Below are positions 8,685-16,776 of a stretch of DNA of 48,356 nucleotides, piece after piece. The stretch is taken from positions 1-48,356 of the forward strand of contig CANQFS010000007.1 of NCBI GenBank assembly GCA_947599825.1. The letters run 5' to 3'. The first letter of the stretch is position 1, and every line of letters starts with the position of its first letter. This DNA is from an uncultured Clostridia bacterium. Its GTDB lineage: Bacteria; Bacillota; Clostridia; TANB77; CAG-508. Below the pieces are notes generated by a model. That model did not search any database. It was not told the origin of the DNA and saw nothing but the letters and a program-made list of their open reading frames with translations. The translations under genes were made by a program, and so were the position numbers.

Positions 8685-10043
8685 TTATTCTATTACTGCT
8701 TTTAGTTTTTGTATTGCAATGTCTGCTAATTTTCCATATTTTATTTTTTTATCTTTTATTTTTTCTGGCAATGTAGGTAATATTCCAAAATTAGCATTCA
8801 TTGGTTCAAAGTTTTCTTTTGGCGTAGAAATATAGTCTGCCAAAGCTCCTATCATAGTTTCTTTTGGAAATATTACTTTTGGCATGTTTTTTATTTGCTT
8901 TATGCTATTTAACGCTGCTACCATTCCAGAACTAATAGATTCTACATAGCCTTCTACCCCTGTTATTTGCCCTGCAAAGTATAAGTTTGGTATTTCTTTC
9001 ATTTGATAGGTTTCATTTAATAATTGTGGTGAATTTATAAATGTATTGCGGTGCATTACTCCATATTTCATGAATTCTGCTTGTTCTAGCCCTGGAATAA
9101 GTGAAAATACTCTTTTTTGTTCTCCAAATTTTAAATTTGTTTGAAATCCTACCATATTGTAAAGACTTCCTTCTTGGTTGTCTTGCCTTAGTTGCACAAC
9201 AGCATAAGGTCTTTTTCCTGTTCTTAAATCTGTGAATCCAACTGGTTTTAATGGTCCAAATCGTAATGTGTCTTGCCCCCTTTTTGCCATTACTTCAATT
9301 GGCATGCAACCTTCAAATATTTCTCTTTTTTCAAATTCGTGTAGTTCTACTATTTCTGCCTTTATTAATTCTTGCCAAAAGTTTTCATATTCTTCTTTAT
9401 TCATTGGAAGATTAATATAACTTGCTTCTTGATTTTGTAATCTTTGCTTCCAAGCTTCTATTTCTTCGTCTTTTCCTCTTTCTTGGTCGTAACGATTTCC
9501 AAAAAAAGCTATGTCAAAATTTATACTTTCTTTTTCTATTATTGGCGCTGCTGCATCATAAAAACTAAGTTTTTCTTTTCCGGTTAGTTTGGCAATTTCT
9601 TTTGACAAACTATCTGATGTTAAAGGTCCTGTTGCTATTATTACAATTCCTTCTTTCAATAATTGTTCTATGCTTGTTATCTCTTGCCTTATTATTTCTA
9701 CATTTTCCATATTTTCTAACGTTTTGGTTACTTTTTGGGCAAATTCTTCTCTATCTACTGCTAAGGCTTGACCTGCTGGAAGACTAGTTTCGTCTGCTAT
9801 TTTTATAAGCATGCTATCTAACATACGCAATTCTTCTTTTAGAAGTCCACAAGCATTTGTATGTAAATTTGATTTGAAGGAATTGCTACATACTATTTCT
9901 GCTAGATTTTGATTTGTATGCGCTTTTGAATATTTTTCTGGTTTCATTTCATATAATTTTACTTTTATTCCTGCTTTTGCAATTTGGTAAGCCGCTTCGC
10001 TACCTGCTAAGCCTCCTCCAATAACTGTAATATATTCGTTCAC
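8685..10043 (-). CDS. trmFO: tRNA (uracil-54-C5)-methyltransferase, folate/FAD-dependent
   Basis: TrmFO forms ribothymidine at position 54 of tRNA using methylene-tetrahydrofolate and FAD. The N-terminal dinucleotide site VIGGGLAGSEAA is followed by the family signatures: SNSFKSNLHTNACGLLKEE, the catalytic-cysteine stretch EGCMPIEVMA, RFGPLKPVGFTD, and a C-terminal YFAGQITGVEGYVES FAD stretch. From the GTG at 10043 the protein is 452 residues, starting directly before the FAD motif, with GGAAAGGA upstream. An ATG at 10091 would add 16 residues but lacks a ribosome site. A TTGAAA-17-TATGAT promoter lies at 10150-10178. It appears to be a single-gene unit. Confidence 0.93.
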   Translation of the reverse strand: MNEYITVIGGGLAGSEAAYQIAKAGIKVKLYEMKPEKYSKAHTNQNLAEIVCSNSFKSNLHTNACGLLKEELRMLDSMLIKIADETSLPAGQALAVDREEFAQKVTKTLENMENVEIIRQEITSIEQLLKEGIVIIATGPLTSDSLSKEIAKLTGKEKLSFYDAAAPIIEKESINFDIAFFGNRYDQERGKDEEIEAWKQRLQNQEASYINLPMNKEEYENFWQELIKAEIVELHEFEKREIFEGCMPIEVMAKRGQDTLRFGPLKPVGFTDLRTGKRPYAVVQLRQDNQEGSLYNMVGFQTNLKFGEQKRVFSLIPGLEQAEFMKYGVMHRNTFINSPQLLNETYQMKEIPNLYFAGQITGVEGYVESISSGMVAALNSIKQIKNMPKVIFPKETMIGALADYISTPKENFEPMNANFGILPTLPEKIKDKKIKYGKLADIAIQKLKAVIE

Positions 10044-10149
10044 TTTTAATTCATTCCTTTCCAAGGTACAAAACTTGTTCAATAATTCCATATTCAGGAT
10101 ATTAATTTATGTTTCAATTTTGCTATAATTTTCTATGAAAGTTTTCTGT

Positions 10150-10178
10150 ATCATACCATTTGCTTAGTTTTTTTTCAA
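10150..10178 (-). promoter_or_regulatory. trmFO promoter
   Basis: Minus strand: -35 TTGAAA (10173-10178), 17 bases, -10 TATGAT (10150-10155). The leader of about 100 bases shows no obvious structure. Confidence 0.55.
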
Positions 10179-10361
10179 GTTTGTTTATATCTACTTTTAC
10201 TTAAAATTTCTCTTTCTATTCTTTTTCTAAATAATGGTTAGCCTTAAAAATACAATTTCATACCTAGTAACCTGCTTGGAATAATTCGACAAAATAGTAT
10301 TAAAAATTTACTTTCTTCTTATTTGTCATGCAATTGTAATAAAAATTTAATACATCTGTTA
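10179..10361. other. Intergenic stretch with nothing recognised
   Basis: AT-rich spacer between the divergent trmFO and metallopeptidase-like genes. I see no open frame with a ribosome site, no strong hairpin and no repeat from the families found elsewhere in the window. Confidence 0.5.
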
Positions 10362-10390
10362 TTCAAACTTGCTCAACTTTCCTTTATAAT
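10362..10390 (+). promoter_or_regulatory. Promoter of metallopeptidase-like gene
   Basis: -35 TTCAAA (10362-10367), 17-base spacer, -10 TATAAT (10385-10390). The ribosome site AAGGAG follows at about 10410. Confidence 0.5.
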
Positions 10391-10427
10391 AAATAACGTA
10401 TAAAAAACGAAGGAGAAAATTCATATT

Positions 10428-11537
10428 ATGAGTATAGAAAAAGATTTACAGAAGGACGGAATTCATGTAATAGAAGAGTTAGATGCACTTAGCATTACTT
10501 TAATTGCTAAGTTTGTTGCAGAAAAATTTATTTCATTTTTCCCTTTTTCTGGTTTTCGTTATCACGATTTATTTGTTAAAGTATCTCGTTTAAATATGTA
10601 TGTTGCAGATATGCCAGAGGGTATGTCTGAGGCGAATTATTTGTATAAAAATTCAACTATTTATTTTAAAAAAGGGTTATCTATAGACGAAATGAAGGAA
10701 CTTACTATTCATGAGTTTATTCACCATTTTCAAGAAAGAAAAGATGAGAAGGGTACCTTGTATCGCTTAGGACTATGTGATTTTAATAATATGAAGGTAC
10801 ATGGTATGGCTATGAATGAAGCTGCTGTGCAGTTAATTTCTGCTAAAATGTTAAATAAACAGGAGGATACTGTAAAATATTATGGTATTGAGTTTAATAC
10901 AATTACACCTTCTTACTATCCTGTTATTTGTAATTTGATTAGTCAAATGGCTTATTTAGTAGGAGAGGCTACTTTATATCATAGTACATTATATAGTGAT
11001 GATCAGTTTAAAAATGCTTTTGTTCATCAGACGTCAGAGGCTACTTTTGTGCAAATTGAAAAGAATCTAGATAAAATACTAGACGCGGAGGAGAAAATTA
11101 TTCGTGTTACTTCTCATTTACACCAAGACGAGTTAAATGAAAAGGAATTGGCGAAAGTATCTACTAAAATTGAAAATTGTAAAAATATAATTCAAGAAAC
11201 TTTTATTGAAACCCAAAATAAAATTTTCACTTCTTATTTTGATAATGGTTTGCAAAATTTATATTCTGTGCAAGATATTGAAGATTACCGTAAAAAGTTA
11301 TACTCTTACAAAGATTTGTTAGGCACAACTGAGAATTATACTTATTTTAATGACTATTATATTCATTTAATGACTAAATTAGATGAAGTGTATGAACAAA
11401 TTACAGGTCAAACTGCTCTTGTTCCTTATAAAAGAAGTTTATGGCAAATTTTACTTAGCAAAATTGCAAAATTGCTCGGAATATCTAGTGAAGAAGAGGA
11501 AAGATTTGGGACGCGTCCAAATCTTTCCAACAATTAA
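10428..11537 (+). CDS. HExxH putative zinc metallopeptidase
   Basis: A 369-residue soluble protein without signal peptide. Near residue 100 it has TIHEFIHHFQE, a good zinc-peptidase HExxH helix. About 45 residues later comes MNEAAVQLISAK, whose Glu could be the third zinc ligand of a gluzincin-like fold. The second half is helical (EKIIRVTSHLHQDELNEKE). The substrate is unknown and the family could not be named. The ribosome site AAGGAG and a promoter precede it, and it stands alone on the plus strand. The last 13 codons, including GTRPNLSNN, are encoded by copy 1 of the ACGCGT palindromic repeat, so the present C-terminus was probably created by repeat insertion. Confidence 0.65.
   Translation: MSIEKDLQKDGIHVIEELDALSITLIAKFVAEKFISFFPFSGFRYHDLFVKVSRLNMYVADMPEGMSEANYLYKNSTIYFKKGLSIDEMKELTIHEFIHHFQERKDEKGTLYRLGLCDFNNMKVHGMAMNEAAVQLISAKMLNKQEDTVKYYGIEFNTITPSYYPVICNLISQMAYLVGEATLYHSTLYSDDQFKNAFVHQTSEATFVQIEKNLDKILDAEEKIIRVTSHLHQDELNEKELAKVSTKIENCKNIIQETFIETQNKIFTSYFDNGLQNLYSVQDIEDYRKKLYSYKDLLGTTENYTYFNDYYIHLMTKLDEVYEQITGQTALVPYKRSLWQILLSKIAKLLGISSEEEERFGTRPNLSNN
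11498..11528. repeat. ACGCGT palindromic repeat, copy 1
   Basis: A 31-bp near-perfect palindrome: GGAAAGATTTGG, core GACGCGTC, CAAATCTTTCC. It overlaps the 3' end of the metallopeptidase-like gene. Copy 2 at 11622-11652 is its exact reverse complement. Confidence 0.9.
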
Positions 11538-11621
11538 ATTTGTTATGAAATCTTTTATACATAAAAGATTTAAAACTTATGTAATTTGTACAGGTGAAAT
11601 ACATTTTTAAATTTTAACGAT

Positions 11622-11652
11622 GGAAAGATTTGGACGCGTCCCAAATCTTTCC
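11622..11652. repeat. ACGCGT palindromic repeat, copy 2
   Basis: Exact reverse complement of copy 1. The two lie between convergent genes and bracket 93 bases that themselves contain the hairpin AAATCTTTTAT/ATAAAAGATTT (11545-11569). It probably also acts as a terminator for the convergent transcripts. Confidence 0.9.
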
Positions 11653-11657
11653 ATTTT

Positions 11658-12512
11658 TTATTTTAAATATTCATTTATTGCTTCTGCTGCGTTTCTTCCT
11701 GCTCTTGCTGCCCATGCTACGGTTGCTTTTGAGCCTGTAATATCTCCTCCTGCAAAAATGCCTTTTTGTGATGTCATATAGTTTCTATCTACTTCTATGT
11801 AGCCTTTAGTGTTGGTTTGAATAGAAAGGCTTTTTACTATTTCTTGTTCTGGTTTTGAGCCTATTGCCATAACTACATAGTCCATTTCTAGAAAATAGTT
11901 GCTTCCTTTAATGTCTACTGGACTTGGTCTTAGGTCTCCTTCTTTTTGCACAAGTTCTGTTTTTATACATTCTATTTTTTGTACTCGTTTTATATTTTCC
12001 TTTGTATTTTCTTTTGGTAATATTTTTACTATATTATTTTGGAATAGGAAAGTAATTCCCTCTTCTTTTGCTTCTTCTATTTCCTTTTTTTCTGCTGGCA
12101 TTTGCTCTTCTGCTCTTCTATAAATTATATAGACTTCTTGTGCACCTTTTCTTTTTATTGTTCTAGCACAGTCTATTGCTACATTTCCGCCACCTATTAC
12201 TGCTACTTTTTTGCCTTTATAGTCTGGGTGCTCGTTATTTTCTAATAATTTATTGCCTCCATAAACTCCTTGCAAGTCTTCTCCTTCAATATTCATTTGC
12301 ATTGGAACATTGCTTCCTATTGCAAGAAATACGGCATCATATTTTTGTTGTAATTCTTGCAATGTTATACTTTTTCCTAGAGTTTGATTATATTTTACTT
12401 GAATTCCTAATTCCAAGATTTTTTGTATTGTTTTTTCTAAAATAGTATGGTTTAAACGAAAATCTGGTATGCCATGCGATAGTATGCCTCCGTAATTTTT
12501 CGTGTTTTTCAT
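11658..12512 (-). CDS. GltD-like NAD(P)H oxidoreductase, C-terminal part after a frameshift
   Basis: This frame holds the rest of a glutamate-synthase-small-subunit-like flavoprotein: YGGILSHGIPDFRL (FAD-domain continuation), VAVIGGGNVAIDCARTIKRKG (NAD(P) site), IIYRRAEEQMPA, and the closing FAGGDITGSKATVAWAARAGR FAD motif. The first residues MKNTKN are the shifted reading of the N-terminal part's YEKHEK. The real gene spans 11658-12927, about 422 residues. Family members move electrons between NAD(P)H and partner proteins such as glutamate synthase or ferredoxin. It ends 5 bases from the palindromic repeat pair. Whether the frameshift is real or a sequence error cannot be told here. Confidence 0.8.
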   Translation of the reverse strand: MKNTKNYGGILSHGIPDFRLNHTILEKTIQKILELGIQVKYNQTLGKSITLQELQQKYDAVFLAIGSNVPMQMNIEGEDLQGVYGGNKLLENNEHPDYKGKKVAVIGGGNVAIDCARTIKRKGAQEVYIIYRRAEEQMPAEKKEIEEAKEEGITFLFQNNIVKILPKENTKENIKRVQKIECIKTELVQKEGDLRPSPVDIKGSNYFLEMDYVVMAIGSKPEQEIVKSLSIQTNTKGYIEVDRNYMTSQKGIFAGGDITGSKATVAWAARAGRNAAEAINEYLK

Positions 12513-12927
12513 ATATTATTACTTCATAGCCTTTTCTTGCTAAGAATGCGCTACAAGTTAGTCCTGCTGGTCCGCCACCTACTACTGCTACTTTTTTGCC
12601 GTTTTTCTTTGGCTTTTCTTCTTCAAAAGGAATATTTTTTTCTAATGCTTCTTTTCCAACAAATGCTTCCATTTCTCCAATTGAAGTAGGCAAGCCCTTA
12701 AATCTACGAACGCAATTTCCTTGGCATTGGCTCATGTGAGGGCAAATTAGTCCACAAATTGGTTGCAATACTGTTGTTTTGCTTAATATTTGATAGGCTT
12801 TTTCTATGTTTCCTTGTTTTACTTCTTGTATAAATTCTGGTATGTTATTTTCTAATGGACAACCTTTTGTGCATGGTCTTGTTTTACAATTTAAACAATA
12901 TTCTGCTTTTTCTTTTATTTCTTCCAC
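12388..12927 (-). CDS. GltD-like oxidoreductase, N-terminal part before a frameshift
   Basis: The N-terminal [4Fe-4S] domain is clear: CLNCKTRPCTKGCP and CGLICPHMSQCQGNC supply the cysteines, followed by the FAD site VAVVGGGPAGLTCSAFLARKG. The expected continuation is lost after about residue 143, where the frame changes to unrelated residues. The correct continuation is in the other frame from about 12500. The most economical explanation is one extra or missing base in one of the two T5 runs of the plus strand (12496-12500 or 12505-12509). Upstream is an 18-bp tandem repeat region. The start has GAAAGAGG about 10 bases upstream. Confidence 0.8.
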   Translation of the reverse strand: MEEIKEKAEYCLNCKTRPCTKGCPLENNIPEFIQEVKQGNIEKAYQILSKTTVLQPICGLICPHMSQCQGNCVRRFKGLPTSIGEMEAFVGKEALEKNIPFEEEKPKKNGKKVAVVGGGPAGLTCSAFLARKGYEVIIYEKHEKLRRHTIAWHTRFSFKPYYFRKNNTKNLGIRNSSKI

Positions 12928-13015
12928 TTTGTTCCTCTTTCCTAGTTTATTTGCTTTTGCACTGTTCTTATTTTATTTTTTTATTTTCTGTCTTAATTTT
13001 TGTTTTATATTTTAT

Positions 13016-13110
13016 TTTCTGCTTTATTTTCTGCTTGTCTTTTATTTCCTGTTTGTCTTTTATTTTCTGCTTGTCTTTTATTTCCTGTTTTATTTTCTAT
13101 CTTATTTTTT
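13016..13110. repeat. 18-bp tandem repeat (minisatellite)
   Basis: On the minus strand the units alternate AGACAAGCAGAAAATAAA and AGACAAACAGGAAATAAA, ending with shorter GCAGAAAATAAA units. The 18-bp period keeps one frame open (RQAENK / RQTGNK), but that frame has no start codon and is closed at both ends. It lies directly upstream of the GltD-like gene and may be remnant coding sequence or replication slippage. Confidence 0.6.
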
Positions 13111-13170
13111 ATTTTATTTTAATAAATAACTCTTGTCTAGTAAACTGACTTAGCATTCTTATTTTTTTCT

Positions 13171-13728
13171 TTACTCTAGTTCTTGCATTTTTTTCTTAAC
13201 TTCTTTTAAGTCATTCCAAAATTCTATTTTTTTATTTTCATCTCGGAGAAGTGCTGCTGGGTGCCAAGTTGGCATATACATTATTTCTTTTTTCTCTATC
13301 CATTTTCCTCTTGCTGCTGTTATGCTATATTCTTTGCCTAAAATGTTTTTTAATGCTGTGCTTCCAAGTAGTACAATAATTTTGGGCTTTACAAGTAGAA
13401 CTTGATTTCTTAAATAGTCTAAGCATGCTGCGGCCTCGTCTTGCTCTGGAACACGGTTAGAAGGTGGTCTACATTTGACAATATTAGCAATATATAATTC
13501 TTCTCTATTTAGTCCTAAACCTGATAATGCTTTATTCATTAGTTGACCTGCTTTTCCTACAAAAGGCAAACCTTCTCTATCTTCGTCTGCTCCTGGACCT
13601 TCTCCTATTAGCATTACTTTTGCTTCTTTATTTCCTGTTCCAAATACAATATTGGTTCGATTTTGGCATAGTTTACATTTTTTACATTGCTTGATGCTTT
13701 CTTCTAGTTCTTCCCATGTTTCGTACAT
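13171..13728 (-). CDS. udg: Uracil-DNA glycosylase, family 4 (iron-sulfur)
   Basis: Removes uracil from DNA. The 185-residue length and motifs fit type-4 UDG: CKKCKLCQNRTNIVFG gives the first iron-sulfur cysteines, the active-site motif is GEGPGADEDREGLPFVG, then KCRPPSNRVP and CLDYL complete the cluster ligands. The C-terminal motif is TWHPAALLR, with the catalytic-loop His. A promoter TTGAAA-17-TATGAT (13770-13798) precedes it. With the OGG-type glycosylase nearby it forms a base-excision-repair set, although the two are not in one operon. Confidence 0.92.
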   Translation of the reverse strand: MYETWEELEESIKQCKKCKLCQNRTNIVFGTGNKEAKVMLIGEGPGADEDREGLPFVGKAGQLMNKALSGLGLNREELYIANIVKCRPPSNRVPEQDEAAACLDYLRNQVLLVKPKIIVLLGSTALKNILGKEYSITAARGKWIEKKEIMYMPTWHPAALLRDENKKIEFWNDLKEVKKKMQELE

Positions 13729-13769
13729 GTTTTGCTCCTTTTCCTTTTTTCATTTTTACGACTAATCGT

Positions 13770-13798
13770 ATCATACCATATTTTTCTATCCTTTTCAA
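13770..13798 (-). promoter_or_regulatory. udg promoter
   Basis: Minus strand: -35 TTGAAA (13793-13798), 17 bases, -10 TATGAT (13770-13775). Just downstream lies a small palindrome TACGA-CTAA-TCGTA (13757-13770), a possible operator. Confidence 0.55.
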
Positions 13799-13811
13799 CT
13801 ACATAGTGTAG

Positions 13812-13847
13812 TAAAAAGCCACGAGGTGCAACTCGTGGCTTTTTTTG
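13812..13847. terminator. Bidirectional terminator
   Basis: AAAAAGCCACGAG, loop GTGCAA, CTCGTGGCTTTTTTT. The strong GC stem has T or A runs on both sides. It ends the transcript of the pilin-like surface protein to its right on the minus strand. Confidence 0.85.
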
Positions 13848-13982
13848 ATTTCTATGAAAATATCTTTAAGATTTTCTATTACCATAATACTCTATCTTAA
13901 AAAAAATGTCAATAGTTTCCAATTAAATTTTTTTGTGTATATTTTTGGTCGCCATTTGTTGCCTATCTAGGTAGAACGCTAC

Positions 13983-13997
13983 TAGCACTCAGTGCTA
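13983..13997. promoter_or_regulatory. Small palindrome over the stop codon of the pilin-like protein
   Basis: TAGCAC-TGA-GTGCTA on the minus strand; the TAG at its left edge is the stop codon. A short hairpin right behind a variable C-terminus is what diversity-generating retroelement targets show. Here the stem is only 6 bp, so the assignment is tentative. Confidence 0.35.
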
Positions 13998-15386
13998 CAT
14001 GATATAAAGTGCAGGGCGAAAGCCGTAAGTCGTAGCAGTACTAGTCGCAGTGATGCAAGCACGGTAGCATGCAGGATAAGCAGAGTAAGTTCCTGTGAAT
14101 TGACCTCCACGAAGCACATAACACTCTGATTCAACTTTAGCATTTTCATTTGTCCATTCCCATAAGTTTCCAGCTACATCATATAGGTTCTTTTTCTTTA
14201 CATCTTCTGTACTTGCCGTAGTTCTTATTCCATAATGGTAGGTTTCATCTGATACTATAAAGTTTCCTATATCATAATTGTTTAGTACTGAATATCTACC
14301 TTGTCCAGCTTTAAAATGTACATTTGCACTATTATTAGAATAATTTCCCCATGTGCAATTTGTTGTTACTATTTCTTTAGTGCTTCCTGCTATAAAGTTC
14401 ATCATAGTATCCCACATTGTTCCTGTTACTAAACTACTTTGTACGTAACTTGAATCATCATACATACTATTACATAATTTTAATGCTGTAAAATAATCCG
14501 CATGGTAATATGGTACTTCGCCTGCTTTACTTGTTATTTTTCCCTCTGCTGTATGATTTAATCCATCGCGTATAGAGAATTGATCTTGTACCACCTCTGC
14601 ATTATGTTCTGCTGCAAAATTTGCACCTGTTGACAATGTAATTTCACTTGTGCCTGCTTCATATCTTCCTATATAAAAGCCTCCATATTTATCAATTTTT
14701 TCAAGCTCTTCTTTAGGTGTTTCTTGTTCCCAGTCTCCCCTTGAGTATTTTGTTTCACCATTTTCCCAATCTTTTTTTGCATATTCTTCTGTCACAGGTA
14801 TCCATACAAATTGATTACCTTTTAGTTCAGATTTTTCTGCATTTACAGTTCCGTCTTCATTATATGCTACTCCCGCTGGAATTCCTTCTTCTCCTTCAGC
14901 TTGTTCATAATCTGCATATTTATTTTGGTCTTTTGGATCATCTGATATAACAACTCCACTTTCTATTGTTCCACCTACATAATAGAAACCTTTTGGTACT
15001 GGAACTGCTTCTTTTTCTCCTTCTCCTTTTCCATTTTCTACTGCTATTGCTCTTACACTTATTTTTCTTTCTCCATTTTCACCTGTTGTTATCCATTTAT
15101 CTGGTAATTTTACTTGTGTTCCTACTAGCGTTTCATTTGTGATTTTTGGTAAGTTTTCATTGTCTCTAATTTCCATTTCTAATTCTGCTAGTGCTTTTTC
15201 TTCTTCTTTTTGTGCTTGAGAGAATTTCTCTGTTGCTTCTCTTGCTTTGCTAAATAATCCATTTTCTCCTAATATTAGGCTTATACTTATACCTGCTAAT
15301 ATGATTAAAATAATAATGGTTATTACAAGTGAGATTAGGGTTATTCCTTTAATAGATTTTTGTTTTTCGTTCTTAATTTTTTTCAT
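13995..15386 (-). CDS. Pilin-like surface protein with formylglycine-enzyme/C-lectin-like C-terminus
   Basis: A 463-residue protein. The N-terminus is a type IV prepilin signal: basic leader, cleavage after Gly14 (KG|ITLISLVITII...), then a long hydrophobic helix; position +5 is Ser instead of Glu. The middle is acidic. The C-terminal half resembles the sulfatase-modifying-factor/C-type-lectin fold: GGFYIGRYEAGT, NLYDVAGNLWEWTNE, VLRGGQF and GFRPAL. It lacks evidence for catalytic function, so it is probably a displayed ligand-binding protein. The last 36 codons have clearly higher GC (about 47% by hand count) and many C-ending codons. I chose the ATG at 15386 because of GGGAGG upstream. Its promoter is at 15505-15533. 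Confidence 0.75.
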   Translation of the reverse strand: MKKIKNEKQKSIKGITLISLVITIIILIILAGISISLILGENGLFSKAREATEKFSQAQKEEEKALAELEMEIRDNENLPKITNETLVGTQVKLPDKWITTGENGERKISVRAIAVENGKGEGEKEAVPVPKGFYYVGGTIESGVVISDDPKDQNKYADYEQAEGEEGIPAGVAYNEDGTVNAEKSELKGNQFVWIPVTEEYAKKDWENGETKYSRGDWEQETPKEELEKIDKYGGFYIGRYEAGTSEITLSTGANFAAEHNAEVVQDQFSIRDGLNHTAEGKITSKAGEVPYYHADYFTALKLCNSMYDDSSYVQSSLVTGTMWDTMMNFIAGSTKEIVTTNCTWGNYSNNSANVHFKAGQGRYSVLNNYDIGNFIVSDETYHYGIRTTASTEDVKKKNLYDVAGNLWEWTNENAKVESECYVLRGGQFTGTYSAYPACYRACITATSTATTYGFRPALYIM

Positions 15387-15504
15387 TAGTTTTCCTCCCA
15401 CATTTTTATTATTTCTTATAAATTTACCCAATTTTTCAATTATTATAATCTTTTATGCTATTTTATTGGTATTATGTTTATAAGTTGCTACTATTGTTTT
15501 TATA

Positions 15505-15533
15505 ATTTTACCAATACATTTTTCTTTCGTCAA
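15505..15533 (-). promoter_or_regulatory. Promoter of pilin-like surface protein
   Basis: Minus strand: -35 TTGACG (15528-15533), 17 bases, -10 TAAAAT (15505-15510). It leaves a leader of about 110 bases. The rest of the spacer up to 15656 shows no gene. Confidence 0.55.
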
Positions 15534-15656
15534 TACTTTTTATAAAATTCCCCTGCTTATTTGTTGTGAATTTATTATAAATTAGTAACATATTTGTAAT
15601 AAATTTTTAACTAATTATCGTAAGCGTAATTTGTTACATATTTAATCAAAAATAAA

Positions 15657-15682
15657 AAGAAGCAAATTTTAATTTACTTCTT
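15657..15682 (-). terminator. Terminator of the S66 peptidase gene
   Basis: Inverted repeat AAGAAGTAAATT / AATTTGCTTCTT on the minus strand with one mismatch, then TTTTATTTTTG. It lies about 85 bases after the stop. Confidence 0.65.
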
Positions 15683-15767
15683 AGTTTAATTTTTTATATT
15701 ATTTTAAAAACATATAATTTTATTGTTTTTGAGTATCTATTCATTTTTATATAAAAATTCACTTATA

Positions 15768-16682
15768 TTATTTTACACAATTTTCTAATAATTCAATTTT
15801 ATTTACCATACTTGTGTCAATTCTTGCCATAGTTCCAATTGGTATTACTTGCTTTTTGTCTGTATGTCCAAAATTATTAGATTTAATAATAGGAAAATTA
15901 TACTTTTTATCTAACGTATCTAATAATATTTTTTCTAATGAAATTGGTCCTTCGTAGTTTCCTACCCAAATGCCTTTTATTTTATCAAATACACCATTTT
16001 GCTTCATTTGATATAAATAGTGACTTACCATTTCAGGTGGACTTTCAAAAAATAATTCTTCTATAAATAAAATTTTGTCTGTAAAGTCTAAAGAATAACT
16101 TCCTGCGCTCATTCCTGCTGTTAAACTTAAGTTTCCGCCTATTAGCCTTCCTTTTGCTATTCCTTCTTGCAAAGTAATAAATTCTTCGTTTTCTTCTCTT
16201 AAAGATTTCTCCTGTTTTACAAAACGTTTAATAACTTGCTCGTAGCCATAAGACGTTTCCCATGAGGTTAAAGACTTAAATGTTGGACCATTGAAAGTTA
16301 CAAGCCCTGTTTTTTGCGTAATCATATTTGTAATGGAGGTAGAATCGCTAAAACCGCATAGAATTTTTGGATTGTTTTTTATTAATTCATAGTCTAAATA
16401 TTCAAAAGTTGAATTTGAGTTTGCACCACCTGTTGCACAAAAAATTGCCTTTATTTCCTTGTTTTCAAACATTTTATTTATATCTTCTGCTTTTTGCTTT
16501 GCAGTAGTGCCATATCCTAAAGTATTTTGAAATACATATTTTCCAAATTCAATTGAAAATCCTGAACTTTCCATTAATAAAATAGATTCATTTATGGCTT
16601 CTAAACTTTTTTCTGTAACTGGATTAGAAGGCGCAATAACTCCTATTTTATCTCCTTTTTGTAATTTTCTCGGTACTATCAT
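15768..16682 (-). CDS. LD-carboxypeptidase-like S66 peptidase
   Basis: A 304-residue protein of the S66 family (LdcA/MccF type), which cleaves L,D bonds of recycled muropeptides or detoxifies peptide-nucleotide antibiotics. It begins RKLQKGDKIGVIAPSNPV. The nucleophile Ser lies in GFSDST near residue 112, with GGNLSLTAG in the middle, the Glu of the triad in LFIEELFFE and the His in SNNFGHTDKKQVIPIG near the C-terminus. There is no signal peptide, so it acts in the cytoplasm. It stands alone between an OGG-type glycosylase gene and a terminator. Sequence alone cannot decide between muropeptide recycling and self-immunity. Confidence 0.88.
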   Translation of the reverse strand: MIVPRKLQKGDKIGVIAPSNPVTEKSLEAINESILLMESSGFSIEFGKYVFQNTLGYGTTAKQKAEDINKMFENKEIKAIFCATGGANSNSTFEYLDYELIKNNPKILCGFSDSTSITNMITQKTGLVTFNGPTFKSLTSWETSYGYEQVIKRFVKQEKSLREENEEFITLQEGIAKGRLIGGNLSLTAGMSAGSYSLDFTDKILFIEELFFESPPEMVSHYLYQMKQNGVFDKIKGIWVGNYEGPISLEKILLDTLDKKYNFPIIKSNNFGHTDKKQVIPIGTMARIDTSMVNKIELLENCVK

Positions 16683-16745
16683 AATTTTGCTCCTACTCTA
16701 AATTTATTTCTTTTTGATGTATGTATTGTGATGCATAAAACAAAA

Positions 16746-16776
16746 TGTACCTTTAGAAAACGTCCCCAAAGGTACA
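16746..16776 (-). terminator. Terminator of the OGG-type gene
   Basis: TGTACCTTT / AAAGGTACA (9 bp) on the minus strand, directly after the stop codon, followed by TTTTGTTTT. The loop holds GGGGACG. Confidence 0.75.

Noticed and set aside
13016-13110. Possible CRISPR array
   Set aside because: Units are 18 bp and directly adjacent with no spacers; it is a simple tandem repeat.
12928-13150. Plus-strand frames of about 100 residues rich in Phe/Leu/Tyr upstream of the GltD-like gene
   Set aside because: They are translations of the minus-strand 18-bp AT-rich tandem repeat; no ribosome site, and repetitive FYFLF composition.
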